Source: an uncultured Oscillibacter sp.
GTDB taxonomy: Bacteria > Bacillota > Clostridia > Oscillospirales > Oscillospiraceae
Reading direction: 5' to 3'
Assembly: GCF_900544955.1 (NCBI RefSeq)
Contig: NZ_UQXD01000001.1
Location: forward strand, 1 to 64,000
DNA: 64,000 bases
Position numbers and translations under genes: made by a program. Shown here piece after piece: positions 49,644 through 58,093 of this stretch (position 1 is its first letter; every line of letters begins with the position of its first letter). The notes beneath the pieces are model-generated. The model saw only the letters and a list, made by a program, of their open reading frames with translations, searched no databases and was not told the origin of the DNA.

Positions 49644-50303
49644 ATGCTGCATCATCTGCAAAATCTGTATCACGCCCTGGACTTTTCCTCCATGGGGAAC
49701 GCCGCCCTGCGGGTGGCCGCCATTTTTTTGTGCCTGACGGTCCATGAGACCTGCCACGGCCTGGCGGCCTACGCCCTGGGGGACCCCACTGCCAAGTCCA
49801 TGCACCGGCTGAGCCTGAACCCCCTGCGCCACATCGACTGGCTGGGCCTTGCGATGATGTTTGCGGTGGGCTTCGGCTGGGCAAAGCCCGTGCCGGTGAA
49901 CCCCAGGTACTTCAAGCGGCCCAAGCAGGGCATGGCCCTCACCGCTCTGGCGGGGCCGGTGTCCAACCTGCTGCTGGCGGCGCTGTTCATTGGAATCAGT
50001 AAAGTGATCTATCTTTATGCCCCTTACAGCGCACTGTGGCAGACCGTTTTTGACTTCTGCCTGTACACGGTGGCGCCGCTGTCCGTGGGCTTGGGGCTGT
50101 TCAACCTGCTCCCCATCCCGCCCCTGGACGGGTCCAAGGTGCTGGCGGTGCTGCTGCCGGACCGGGCCTACGGGCTTTTGATGCACTACGAGCGGTACGG
50201 CATGCTGGTGCTGCTGGCCCTGTCCTATTTCGGCGTCATGGGCGGTTTTATCGGCAACGCCATCTTCGGTGTGTTCAGCGCCCTGATGAACCTGTTCTAT
50301 TGA
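49644..50303 (+). CDS. M50-family site-2 protease-like membrane protein
   Basis: 219-residue polytopic protein with the zinc motif HETCH (residues 34-38) in the first helix and the third-ligand region NLLPIPPLDGSKVL (about 152-165). Between them is ALAGPVSNLLLAALF, the usual central helix, and no PDZ domain is present. This is the compact YwhC/YydH-like group found at the head of scpAB operons in many Firmicutes. ATG 49644 has GGGAGAGG upstream. The substrate is unknown; a role in envelope signalling or membrane protein cleavage is expected. It is distinct from the SpoIVFB-like protein at 19611-20201. Confidence 0.85.
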   Translation: MLHHLQNLYHALDFSSMGNAALRVAAIFLCLTVHETCHGLAAYALGDPTAKSMHRLSLNPLRHIDWLGLAMMFAVGFGWAKPVPVNPRYFKRPKQGMALTALAGPVSNLLLAALFIGISKVIYLYAPYSALWQTVFDFCLYTVAPLSVGLGLFNLLPIPPLDGSKVLAVLLPDRAYGLLMHYERYGMLVLLALSYFGVMGGFIGNAIFGVFSALMNLFY

Positions 50304-50312
50304 GGTGAGCCT

Positions 50313-51095
50313 TTGGAAAATCCCGTATACAAGCTGGAAAAGGTGGTCCGCTCCCGGTCCGAGGAGATGCAGGACTTTGAGGGCCCCCTGGACCTGATTT
50401 TGTTTTTGCTGGGCAAGAACAAGCTGGAGATTCAGGACATCTCCATCTCCCTGATCTGCGGGCAGTACATCACCTGGCTGGAGCAGCGCCAGCGGATGGA
50501 CCTGGAAGTGGCCAGCGAGTTTGTCACCATGGCCTCCCATCTGGTGTACCTCAAGACCCGGATGCTGCTGTCCATCGAGGACGAGGAGGCCAAGAGCGAG
50601 ATGGACGCCCTGCTCCAGTCCCTGGAGGAGCGGCGGAGAAACGAGAACTACGTCCGGGTGAAGGCCATGGCGGCCCGGCTGGGGCCCATGGGGGAGTTCG
50701 GGCGGAACATCGTCACCCGGAATCCGGAGCCCATGGAGCGGGGGAAGATCTACGAGTACAGCCAGGACCGGGGGGACCTAGTGCTGGCCATGGCGGAGAT
50801 TCAGAGCCGGGCGGAGCGGGTGCTGCCGCCGCCCCAGACCGCCTTCCGGGACATCGTGCGCCACGAGCCCTATCCGGTGGAGAGCAAGGCCCGGGAGATT
50901 TTGCAGCGGCTGCGGGACCACGGCATCACCCGGTTTTTGCTGCTGTTCCGGGGCAACCGCAGCCGCAGCGAGGTGGTGGCCACCTTCCTGGCGGTGCTGG
51001 AACTGTGCCGGGCCCATCTGCTGCACCTGGCCGGGTCCGAGACGGACTGCACGGTGCGCCAGGAGGGCGAGCCGCCGGAGAACCTGCACCTGTAA
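50313..51095 (+). CDS. scpA: Segregation and condensation protein A
   Basis: 260-residue kleisin subunit of the SMC condensin. The N-terminal region FEGPLDLILFLLGKNKLEIQ, DISISLICGQYITWLE and SEFVTMASHLVYLKTRMLL is highly conserved ScpA, and the C-terminal winged helix (about 180-250) includes FLLLFRGNRSRSEVVATFLA VLELCRA. Translation begins at TTG 50313 with GAGGTGA upstream. scpB follows after a short gap that contains a small uncertain frame. Confidence 0.95.
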   Translation: MENPVYKLEKVVRSRSEEMQDFEGPLDLILFLLGKNKLEIQDISISLICGQYITWLEQRQRMDLEVASEFVTMASHLVYLKTRMLLSIEDEEAKSEMDALLQSLEERRRNENYVRVKAMAARLGPMGEFGRNIVTRNPEPMERGKIYEYSQDRGDLVLAMAEIQSRAERVLPPPQTAFRDIVRHEPYPVESKAREILQRLRDHGITRFLLLFRGNRSRSEVVATFLAVLELCRAHLLHLAGSETDCTVRQEGEPPENLHL

Positions 51096-51110
51096 GCTGG
51101 GAGGTCCCTG

Positions 51111-51257
51111 ATGAAAACCGCTTCCGTGATCCGGTGCATTCTGACCATTGGTGCACGCTACTCGGTCTGCTTGGGGAAGAATTTGATCGCAGGGAGCTTT
51201 TTGTATGTGGACTATGGATTGTTGAATGGGTCGAGTACCGAACATCCGGGAAAATAG
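51111..51257 (+). CDS. Small uncertain reading frame between scpA and scpB
   Basis: 48 residues from ATG 51111, with an excellent GGGAGGT site upstream; it opens MKTASVIRCILTIGARYSV. The frame stops at 51257, but the adjacent frame continues from about 51165 to a stop at 51322 and encodes a good membrane helix (KIGGLLLMGALFLFCLILAV). The real product may be a two-part small membrane protein of about 70 residues with a frameshift, either a true mutation or a sequence error near 51160. Function unknown. Similar small membrane proteins often sit between scpA and scpB. Confidence 0.4.
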   Translation: MKTASVIRCILTIGARYSVCLGKNLIAGSFLYVDYGLLNGSSTEHPGK

Positions 51258-51335
51258 GCGGCCTGCTGCTGATGGGGGCGCTGTTCCTCTTTTGCCTGAT
51301 ACTCGCCGTTATTTATCACTGAAGGAGAATCAACC

Positions 51336-51971
51336 GTGGAACCCATGGAGATGAAAGAGATCGAATCCGCCATCGAGGGCATCCTGTTCGCCTCGGGGGA
51401 GCCGGTCCAGGTGGACCGTATCTGCGTGGCCCTGGATATGGACCGGCCCACGGTGGAGCAGGTGCTGCAAAAGCTGATGGACTACTACGCCTATGAGCGC
51501 CGGGGCATCCGGCTGCTGCACATTGAGGACGGCTGGCAGCTGTGCTCCTCGCCGGACTACGCGGACATCATCCGCAGGGCCTTTGAAATCCGCAAGCCCG
51601 CCAAGCTCAGCCAGCCCGCGCTGGAGGTCCTCACCATCATCGCCTATTACCAGCCCACCACCCGGGCCTACGTGGACCAGATTCGGGGGGTGGACAGCGC
51701 CTACACCATGGGCCTGCTCCAGGAGCGGAAGCTCATTGAGGAGTGCGGGCGGCTCCAGGTGCCGGGCAGGCCCCACCTGTACCGGACCACCAAGCAGTTC
51801 CTCCGGGCCTTCCACCTCACCAGCCTGGAGGACCTGCCGGAGATGCCGGACCTGGGCGGCGAGGGCCAGATGCGGCTGGACGAGGAGGGGCGGATCGTGG
51901 ACCCGGCGGAGGGGGCGGAGATCACCGGCGCCGACACGCCGGAGACCGCCGGCTTTCCCGCGGAGGAGTGA
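51336..51971 (+). CDS. scpB: Segregation and condensation protein B
   Basis: 211 residues. ScpB is the winged-helix partner that binds ScpA at the SMC head. The sequence is typical: MKEIESAIEGILFASGEPVQ, then ALEVLTIIAYYQPTTRAYVD, QIRGVDSAYTMGLLQERKLI and GRPHLYRTTKQFLRAF. The C-terminal 40 residues are acidic and Pro/Ala-rich and vary between species. It starts with GTG 51336, with AAGGAGA upstream. Confidence 0.96.
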   Translation: MEPMEMKEIESAIEGILFASGEPVQVDRICVALDMDRPTVEQVLQKLMDYYAYERRGIRLLHIEDGWQLCSSPDYADIIRRAFEIRKPAKLSQPALEVLTIIAYYQPTTRAYVDQIRGVDSAYTMGLLQERKLIEECGRLQVPGRPHLYRTTKQFLRAFHLTSLEDLPEMPDLGGEGQMRLDEEGRIVDPAEGAEITGADTPETAGFPAEE

Positions 51972-52004
51972 GGGCTTAAAAGACAGGAAGGGAGGGGATC
52001 GGCG

Positions 52005-52652
52005 GTGATCTGGTGGGTACTGGCGGCGGTGGCGGCCCTGGTGGTTGTGCTGCTGCGGGCCCGGGTGGGCGTCCGCCTCTCCGCTGCGCCGGGGAATCTG
52101 ACCGTGGATTTGTGCCTGGGTCCCTTCCGCATCCGGCTTCTGCCCGCCGGGGAGACGCCGAAGGCCGCCGCCGAAACGACCGCCGCGGAGGCGGAGGAGA
52201 CCGCTGAGGCCGCCGGCCGGGTGCTGCCCAAGGTGGACGCCCAGACGGTGGCGGACGCGGTAAAGGCCCTGTGGCCGCCGCTGCGGCGGGCCCTGGAGAG
52301 GACCCGGCGGGCCATCCGGGTTCGCCCCTTCCGCCTCTCGGTGACGGTGGGCGCCGCCGGGGATCCGGCGGCGGGGGCGGTGCTGTACGGCAGGCTCCAG
52401 GCCGCCGTCTGGACCGGGATGCCGGTGCTGGAGCGGCTGCTGGTAATTCCGGACCCGTACATCCACACCGGCCTCGACTTTGACCGGCCGGACACGGTGC
52501 TGGAGGGCACCGTGGGCGTGTCCCTTCCCATCGGGACGCTGCTGGGCGTGGCGGCGGGCGTGGGCCTCCCCGCGCTGAGGTGGTTTTTACGCCTGCAAAA
52601 ACAGCAAAAGAAGATGCCGCCGGCCCAGACGCCTAGCGGCAGGGCTGCGTGA
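52005..52652 (+). CDS. DUF2953-family membrane-associated protein (YtfI-like)
   Basis: 215 residues starting at GTG 52005 with GGAGGGG upstream. One N-terminal helix (about 2-18) leads to a mixed strand/helix domain. The central AIRVRPFRLSVTVGAAGDPA and GAVLYGRLQAAVWT match DUF2953, and TGLDFDRPDTVLEGTVGVSL follows. In Bacillus the equivalent YtfI is encoded directly before ytfJ, exactly as here, and is linked to sporulation or germination by synteny only. Confidence 0.8.
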   Translation: MIWWVLAAVAALVVVLLRARVGVRLSAAPGNLTVDLCLGPFRIRLLPAGETPKAAAETTAAEAEETAEAAGRVLPKVDAQTVADAVKALWPPLRRALERTRRAIRVRPFRLSVTVGAAGDPAAGAVLYGRLQAAVWTGMPVLERLLVIPDPYIHTGLDFDRPDTVLEGTVGVSLPIGTLLGVAAGVGLPALRWFLRLQKQQKKMPPAQTPSGRAA

Positions 52653-52670
52653 GAAAGAACGGAGGACGAC

Positions 52671-53069
52671 ATGGAGGGCTCTATGGACAAGAAAAACCAG
52701 CTGAACGACATGATGCGCACTGCAATGGACAAGGTGCGGGAGATGGTGGACACCAACACCATCGTGGGCCAGCCCATCACCACGCCGGACGGCGTGACCC
52801 TGATCCCCATCTCCAAGGTCAGCTTCGGCTTTGGCGGCGGCGGCGGGGACTACGGCAAGGCCCCTCAGGAGAATTTCGGCGGCGGCAGCGCCGCCGGGGT
52901 GAAAATCGATCCGGTGGCCTTCCTGGTCATCAAGGACGGCGCCACCCGGGTGCTGCCGGTGGCGGTGCCGCCGGTGTCCACCCTGGACCGGGTGGTGGAG
53001 ATGGTGCCGGATATCATGGATAAAGTGGAAAAATATTTCGACAAAAAGGAAGCAAAAGAATTCGAGTGA
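52671..53069 (+). CDS. ytfJ: GerW/YtfJ-family sporulation protein
   Basis: 132 residues. The conserved core is DTNTIVGQPITTPDGVTLIP, ISKVSFGFGGGGGDYG and the hydrophobic strand VAFLVIKDGATRVLPV. YtfJ (GerW) is made in the forespore under SigF and is needed for spores to germinate with some nutrients. ATG 52671 lies seven bases after GGAGG; ATG 52683 is an alternative. The Gly-rich loop is the hallmark of the family. Synteny with DUF2953 and the DacF-type gene supports the call. Confidence 0.92.
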   Translation: MEGSMDKKNQLNDMMRTAMDKVREMVDTNTIVGQPITTPDGVTLIPISKVSFGFGGGGGDYGKAPQENFGGGSAAGVKIDPVAFLVIKDGATRVLPVAVPPVSTLDRVVEMVPDIMDKVEKYFDKKEAKEFE

Positions 53070-53113
53070 CAAGGGTATACTACCATCACTGTGAACAAAC
53101 GAGGTGATGGGAT

Positions 53114-54205
53114 TTGTCCAAAGGATTCCGCTGTTTTTTCGCGGCGGCGCTTGTGCTGTTCAGTCTGTTCCCTTGTCAGGCGAAGGCGGTGGGGACCTCC
53201 GCCGCGTCCGCCATTCTGGTGGACGTGGACAGCGGCCGGGTGCTCTATGAGCAGAATGCCGACGCCCGGATGCTCATTGCCAGCACCACCAAGATCCTGA
53301 CGGCCCTGGTGGCCATCCGGGAGGGGGACCTCTCCGACGTGGTGACGGTGAAGCGGGAGGCGGCGCTGACGGAGGGCTCCTCCATGTATTTGAAGGAGGG
53401 GGAGCAGCTCACCCTGGAGACGCTGCTCTACGGCCTGCTGCTGTGCTCCGGCAACGACGCCGCTGTGGCCATCGCGGACCATGTGGGCGGCAGCCAGGCG
53501 GGCTTTGTGAAGATGATGAACGACACCGCCCGGGAGATCGGCATGGAGCACTCCTCCTTCGCCAATCCCAACGGGCTGGACGATGAGAACCACTACTCCA
53601 CCGCCCGGGACATGGCGTGCCTGGCCCGGACGGCGGTGGACAACGAGACGCTGGTGCGCATCGCCTCCACCCGCACCGTCACCATCGGCGGCCGCACCAT
53701 GACCAACCACAACAAGCTCCTCGCCATGGAGGAGGGGTGCATCGGCCTGAAGACCGGATACACCCGGGCCGCCGGACGGACCCTGGTCAGCTGCGCGGAG
53801 CGGGGCGGCCAGCGCCTGGTGGCGGTGACCCTCCAGGATGGCAACGACTGGGCGGACCACCAGAGCCTCTATGACTACGGCTTCGCCGCCTATCCCGCCC
53901 AGCGGGGGGCGGTGCTGGGCCAGGTGGTCCGGCGGGCGGCGGTGGCCGGCGGCATGAGCGCCTCGGTGCCCCTGGTGGCGGCGGAGGGCTTTGCCTGGCC
54001 CCTGGCCCAGGGGGAGACCCTGGAGACCCGGGTGGAGCTGGATGCGCCGCTGACGGCGCCGGTGCTCCTGGGAACCCGGGTGGGGGAGGCGGTGTTCACC
54101 GTGGGCGGCGCGGAGGTGGGCCGGGTGGGCCTGCTGTGCGGCGAGACGGTGCTGCCGGCGGTGGAGAGCGCCCTGGCGGTGCTGAAAGAGGGACTTTCGT
54201 CCTAG
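53114..54205 (+). CDS. dacF: D-alanyl-D-alanine carboxypeptidase (DacF type)
   Basis: 363-residue serine peptidase that trims the D-Ala from muropeptides. After a signal peptide (about 1-27) the catalytic domain has SxxK as Ser57-Thr-Thr-Lys60 in IASTTKI, SGN in LLLCSGNDAAV and KTG in CIGLKTGYTRAAG. A C-terminal beta domain (about 270-340) follows, with a weak amphipathic tail typical of penicillin-binding protein 5 relatives. TTG start with GAGGTGA upstream. Its place behind ytfJ in a sporulation-linked run suggests the forespore-specific DacF that sets spore cortex cross-linking. Confidence 0.93.
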   Translation: MSKGFRCFFAAALVLFSLFPCQAKAVGTSAASAILVDVDSGRVLYEQNADARMLIASTTKILTALVAIREGDLSDVVTVKREAALTEGSSMYLKEGEQLTLETLLYGLLLCSGNDAAVAIADHVGGSQAGFVKMMNDTAREIGMEHSSFANPNGLDDENHYSTARDMACLARTAVDNETLVRIASTRTVTIGGRTMTNHNKLLAMEEGCIGLKTGYTRAAGRTLVSCAERGGQRLVAVTLQDGNDWADHQSLYDYGFAAYPAQRGAVLGQVVRRAAVAGGMSASVPLVAAEGFAWPLAQGETLETRVELDAPLTAPVLLGTRVGEAVFTVGGAEVGRVGLLCGETVLPAVESALAVLKEGLSS

Positions 54206-54217
54206 GGAGAGGAAGCT

Positions 54218-54925
54218 ATGGAAGAGCGGCTGCAAAAACTGCTCTCCGCCGCCGGGATCTGTTCCCGCCGGGCGGCGGAGGGGTACATCACCGCCGGACG
54301 GGTATGCGTCAACGGCGAGACCGCCCGGCTGGGCCAGCGGGCGGACCCGGAGCGGGACCGGATTCTGGTGGACGGCGTGCCGCTGGAGGGCCGGGAGGCC
54401 CCGGTGTATCTCCTTTTGAACAAGCCCCGGGGCTATGTCACCACCCTCTCCGACGAGCGGGGACGGCGGACCGTGGCGGAGCTGACGGCGGGGTGCGGCG
54501 CCCGGGTGTATCCCGTGGGGCGGCTGGACCTGGACTCCGAAGGCCTGCTGGTGATGACCAACGACGGGGCACTGATGCAGCGCCTCCTGCATCCCAGCGG
54601 GGAGGTGGAGAAGACCTACCTGGTGTCCGTCCGGGGCGCGGTGCAGGGGGCGGCGGAGCGGCTGTCCGCCCTGACGGAGCTGGAGGGGGAGGCCATTCAT
54701 CCCGCCCGGGTGGCGCTGCTGCGGCAGTCCGGGGAGACGGCGGAGCTGTCCGTCACCATCCACCAGGGGAAAAACCGGCAGATCCGCCGGATGTGCGCCG
54801 CCTGCGGCCTGATGGTGCTGCGGCTGCGGCGGGTGCGGGAGCACACCCTGGAGCTGGGAGACCTGGCCCCGGGGGAGTGGCGGTATCTGACGGCGGAAGA
54901 GGTAGCGGTGCTGAAGCAGGCGTAG
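54218..54925 (+). CDS. rluB: Ribosomal large-subunit pseudouridine synthase B type
   Basis: 235 residues. An N-terminal S4 domain (ERLQKLLSAAGICSRRAAEGY) is followed by the pseudouridine synthase domain with the catalytic Asp in VGRLDLDSEGLLVMTNDG, LLNKPRGYVTTLSDERG, GEVEKTYLVSVRG and GKNRQIRRMCAACGL. RluB makes pseudouridine 2605 in 23S rRNA. It ends the scp operon; a terminator follows directly. Confidence 0.95.
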   Translation: MEERLQKLLSAAGICSRRAAEGYITAGRVCVNGETARLGQRADPERDRILVDGVPLEGREAPVYLLLNKPRGYVTTLSDERGRRTVAELTAGCGARVYPVGRLDLDSEGLLVMTNDGALMQRLLHPSGEVEKTYLVSVRGAVQGAAERLSALTELEGEAIHPARVALLRQSGETAELSVTIHQGKNRQIRRMCAACGLMVLRLRRVREHTLELGDLAPGEWRYLTAEEVAVLKQA

Positions 54926-54928
54926 AGG

Positions 54929-54956
54929 GCGCGTGGCCGGGAGCCGCGCGCTTTTT
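54929..54956 (+). terminator. Terminator after rluB
   Basis: A 9-bp stem with one G-U pair (54929-54937 with 54943-54951), a 5-base loop and TTTTT. Confidence 0.85.
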
Positions 54957-54989
54957 GCAAGCTTTACAAAAATTCCTGCAAAAAGCTGT

Positions 54990-55017
54990 TTGAATCAGCG
55001 GCTTTTTGTGTTACAAT
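54990..55017 (+). promoter_or_regulatory. Promoter-like site ahead of the rpiR leader
   Basis: TTGAAT (54990-54995), 16 bases, TACAAT (55012-55017). Transcription from it would give rpiR a leader of about 285 bases. Confidence 0.5.
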
Positions 55018-55029
55018 AATGACTGCTGA

Positions 55030-55300
55030 CTCAACCGCTTCGCGGCTGAATCGCGCGGCGATGCCGCGCAACTCCATCAAGGCGGCCGTTTTCAGCCGCT
55101 TTTATGGAGTTGCGCCATTGCTTCAATGTGTACTACAGGCGGCTTTTCAAAAGCCGCCTGTGGAGCGCAGAGGTTTTTTCTGTATTCGCGGAAAAAACCT
55201 GCACTTGAACAGAGCTTTCGGCGTTGTTCAGTACGCATTCCAATACGGCAGGATGCGTTCCGCCCCGGCGGGCGCTCCGAGGACGGAACACACGGAGGAA
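55030..55300 (+). other. Hairpin-rich 5' leader of the rpiR gene
   Basis: At least five strong inverted repeats lie in series. GCGCGGC/GCCGCGC is at 55053-55069, partly overlapping GCGCAACTCCAT/ATGGAGTTGCGC (55066-55077 with 55104-55115). The palindrome CAGGCGGCTTTT/AAAAGCCGCCTG is at 55136-55160. AGGTTTTTTC/GAAAAAACCT is at 55171-55200, and ACGCAT/ATGCGT lies near 55233-55259. The region has no supported gene. It may be a structured regulatory leader or a degenerate palindromic repeat element. I could not match it to a known riboswitch. Confidence 0.55.
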
Positions 55301-55306
55301 TCAACC

Positions 55307-56173
55307 GTGGCAAAGAGTATCTTACATAGCATCGAGAGCAGCATGGGCGGCTTTTCCAAGGGCCAGAAGCGCATTGGAACGTACATTCTGGAGCACTACG
55401 ACAAGGCCGCCTTCATGACCGCCAGCAAGCTGGGCAAGCTGGTGGGCGTCAGCGAGTCCACCGTGGTCCGCTTCGCCTCGGAGCTGGGCTACGACGGCTA
55501 TCCCAGCATGCAGCGGGCGCTGCAGGAGATGATCCGCAGCCGCCTCACCTCCACCCAGCGGATCAAGGCGGCGGGGGAGCTGTACGACCGGCAGGACGTG
55601 CTGGGCGCCGTGCTCCACTCCGACATGGAGAAGCTGCGGGAGGTGGCCGTTGGCGCCGACCGCAAGCAGTTCGACGACGTGGTGGACCGCATCCAGAACG
55701 CCCGCCATATCTATATCCTGGGCGTCCGGTCCTCCACCTTCGTGGCGGGCTATTTGAATTTTTACATGCACCTGCTGTTTGAAAACGTGACGCTGGTCCA
55801 GTCCACCGCCGCGGGCGAGATTTTCGAGCAGCTATTCCGCATCGGGCCGGAGGATGTGGTGATCGCCATCAGCTTCCCCCGGTACTCCCAAGTAACCATG
55901 AACACCGTCAAATTCGCCCGGGCCAGGGGGGCTTCCATCATTGCCGTCACGGACAACGAGCTCTCCCCCGTGTACCAGATGTCCGACGCGGCGCTGCTGG
56001 CCCCTTGCGAGATGATCTCCTTCGTGGACTCCATGGTGGCGCCGCTGTCGCTGATGAACGCGCTGCTGGTGGCCCTGGCCGCCCGGATGGGCACGGACGT
56101 GTCCTCCACCTTCGCGGAGCTGGAGGACATCTGGAACGAGTACGGCGTGTTCGGAAAGATGGATGATGAGTAA
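55307..56173 (+). CDS. RpiR-family transcriptional regulator (MurR/HTH_6 plus SIS domain)
   Basis: 288 residues from GTG 55307 with CGGAGGA upstream. The N-terminal HTH_6 (about 10-85) reads GFSKGQKRIGTYILEHYDKA, MTASKLGKLVGVSESTVVRF, ASELGYDGYPSMQRALQE. The C-terminal SIS domain (about 125-265) binds sugar phosphates: HIYILGVRSSTFVAGYLNFY, VVIAISFPRYSQVTMNTVKF, ASIIAVTDNELSP. RpiR proteins control uptake or catabolism of sugars or amino sugars in response to phosphorylated sugar. No such genes lie next to it; it overlaps the flavoprotein gene by 11 bases instead. Confidence 0.92.
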   Translation: MAKSILHSIESSMGGFSKGQKRIGTYILEHYDKAAFMTASKLGKLVGVSESTVVRFASELGYDGYPSMQRALQEMIRSRLTSTQRIKAAGELYDRQDVLGAVLHSDMEKLREVAVGADRKQFDDVVDRIQNARHIYILGVRSSTFVAGYLNFYMHLLFENVTLVQSTAAGEIFEQLFRIGPEDVVIAISFPRYSQVTMNTVKFARARGASIIAVTDNELSPVYQMSDAALLAPCEMISFVDSMVAPLSLMNALLVALAARMGTDVSSTFAELEDIWNEYGVFGKMDDE

Positions 56174-57419
56174 CGAAATCGTTGTAATCGGCGGCGGGGC
56201 CGCCGGCATGATGGCCGCCATCGCCGCCGCCGAGCGGAGCGCCGCCGTCACGCTGCTGGAGCCCAATGAGCGGCTGGGCAAAAAGCTGAACATCACCGGC
56301 AAGGGCCGCTGCAACGTGACCAACAACGCCGACCGGGAGACGCTGCTTGCCAACGTCCCCCGCAACGGCAAGTTTTTGTACAGCGCCTTCTCCCGGTTTG
56401 ACGGGCGGGACGCCATGGCGTTTTTTGAAGCCCTGGGGGTCCCGCTGAAGACGGAGCGGGGCAGCCGGGTCTTTCCCGTCAGCGACCGCTCCTTCGACAT
56501 CAGCGCCGCCCTGGAGCGGCGGCTGAAGGCGCTGCGGGTGCGGCTGGTCCGGGACCGGGCGGCGGAGGTGGAGACGGCGGAGGGCGCCGTCCGGGCCGTG
56601 GCGGGGGAGCGGGGGCGCTATCCCGCCGCGGCCGTGATTCTGGCCACCGGCGGCGTCAGCTATCCCGCCACCGGCTCCACCGGCGAGGGCCACCGCATGG
56701 CGGCATCCCTGGGCCACACGGTGACGCCCCTCCAGGGCTCCCTGGTGCCCCTGCGGGAGCGGGGAAACCTGTGCGCCCGGATGCAGGGGCTGAGCCTGCG
56801 GAACGTGGCGCTGACGGTGTTTGAAAATGAGAAGCGGATTTACACGGACTTCGGGGAGCTGCTGTTCACCCATTTCGGCGTTAGCGGCCCGCTGGTGCTG
56901 TCCGCCTCCGCCCATATGCGCCACTTCGACAAAAAGACCTACCGGCTGGAGATCGACCTCAAGCCCGCCATGGAGGAGACGGCCCTGGACCGGCGGCTGC
57001 TGTCCGACTTTGAGAAGTACGCCAACCACGACTTCTGCAACGCCCTGGACGACCTGCTGCCCCAGAAGCTGATCCCGGTGCTGGTGGAGCTGTCGGCCAT
57101 CCCGCCCCACCAGAAGGTCCACGCCCTCACCCGGGAGCAGCGGCGGGAGCTGCTGCGGCTTTTGAAGCACTTTCCCATCCCGGTGGCGGGGCCGCGGCCG
57201 GTGACGGACGCCATTGTGACCTCCGGGGGCGTGCGCATTGGGGAGATCAACCCAACCACTATGGAATCCAAGCTTGTAAAGGGATTATACTTTGCGGGCG
57301 AAATCATCGACACGGACGCCTACACCGGCGGCTTCAACCTCCAGATCGCCTGGGCCACGGGCCGGGCGGCGGGGCAGGCCGCGGCGGAGGCGGCGGAGAA
57401 GGAGAGAGAGACCCTATGA
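56163..57419 (+). CDS. HI0933/YtfP-family FAD-binding oxidoreductase
   Basis: 418-residue flavoprotein. The Rossmann FAD motif is IVVIGGGAAGMMAAIAAAER, then LLEPNERLGKKLNITGKGRC NVTNN, the GRCNVTN signature of the HI0933/YtfP (aminoacetone-oxidase-like) family. AVILATGGVSYPATGSTGEG and the C-terminal GLYFAGEIIDTDAYTGGFNL QIAWATG complete the FAD and substrate regions. Physiological substrate unknown. The start at 56163 (or 56166) overlaps rpiR, and its stop overlaps the cmk start; this flavoprotein-cmk pairing is common in Clostridia. Confidence 0.88.
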   Translation: MMSNEIVVIGGGAAGMMAAIAAAERSAAVTLLEPNERLGKKLNITGKGRCNVTNNADRETLLANVPRNGKFLYSAFSRFDGRDAMAFFEALGVPLKTERGSRVFPVSDRSFDISAALERRLKALRVRLVRDRAAEVETAEGAVRAVAGERGRYPAAAVILATGGVSYPATGSTGEGHRMAASLGHTVTPLQGSLVPLRERGNLCARMQGLSLRNVALTVFENEKRIYTDFGELLFTHFGVSGPLVLSASAHMRHFDKKTYRLEIDLKPAMEETALDRRLLSDFEKYANHDFCNALDDLLPQKLIPVLVELSAIPPHQKVHALTREQRRELLRLLKHFPIPVAGPRPVTDAIVTSGGVRIGEINPTTMESKLVKGLYFAGEIIDTDAYTGGFNLQIAWATGRAAGQAAAEAAEKERETL

Positions 57420-58093
57420 AGCCCATCAGCATTGCCATCGACGGCCCCTCCGGGGCCGGAAAGAGCACTCTGGCCCGGAGCGCGGCCGCCAAGCTCGGCT
57501 ATCTCTATGTGGATACCGGCGCCATCTACCGCACCATCGGCCTCCACGTCCGGGAGCAGGGCATCGACCCCCAGGACGAGGCGGCGGTGCTGGCGTCGCT
57601 GCCGGCACTCCGGGTGGAGCTGAGCTACGGCGGGGACGGTTTGCAGCACATGCACCTCAACGGCCGGGACGTGACGGCGGAGATCCGGCTGCCGGAGGTG
57701 TCCCGCTGCGCCTCCGCCGTGTCGGCCTACCCCGGCGTTCGGGCATACCTCCTGGAGATGCAGCGGCGGCTGGCCGCGGCGAACAGCGTGGTGATGGACG
57801 GACGGGACATCGGCACCGTGGTGCTGCCGGAGGCGGACGTGAAGGTGTTCCTCACCGCCTCGCCGGAGGAGCGGGCCCGGCGCCGCTGCCGGGAGCTGGA
57901 GGAGCGGGGGACGCCCCAGCCCTGCGAGACCATCCTGCGGGACATCCAGGAGCGGGACTGGAACGACACCCACCGGGCGGCGGCCCCCCTGCGCCAGGCG
58001 GAGGACGCCGTGCTGCTGGACACCACGGACCTGAATTTCCAGGAGAGCGAGGAGGCTCTTCTGCGCATCATCAAGGAGAGAATTGAGCCATGA
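57416..58093 (+). CDS. cmk: Cytidylate kinase
   Basis: 225 residues, the long bacterial form. The P-loop is IAIDGPSGAGKSTLARSAA, and DTGAIYRTIGLHV, GRDVTAEIRLPEVSRCAS, VVMDGRDIGTVVLPEADV KVFLTASPEERARRR follow, with the CMP-binding Asp/Arg set. It makes CDP/dCDP from CMP/dCMP. It overlaps both neighbours by ATGA-type junctions, in the conserved cmk-plsC-ispH-rpsA run of Firmicutes. Confidence 0.97.
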   Translation: MKPISIAIDGPSGAGKSTLARSAAAKLGYLYVDTGAIYRTIGLHVREQGIDPQDEAAVLASLPALRVELSYGGDGLQHMHLNGRDVTAEIRLPEVSRCASAVSAYPGVRAYLLEMQRRLAAANSVVMDGRDIGTVVLPEADVKVFLTASPEERARRRCRELEERGTPQPCETILRDIQERDWNDTHRAAAPLRQAEDAVLLDTTDLNFQESEEALLRIIKERIEP

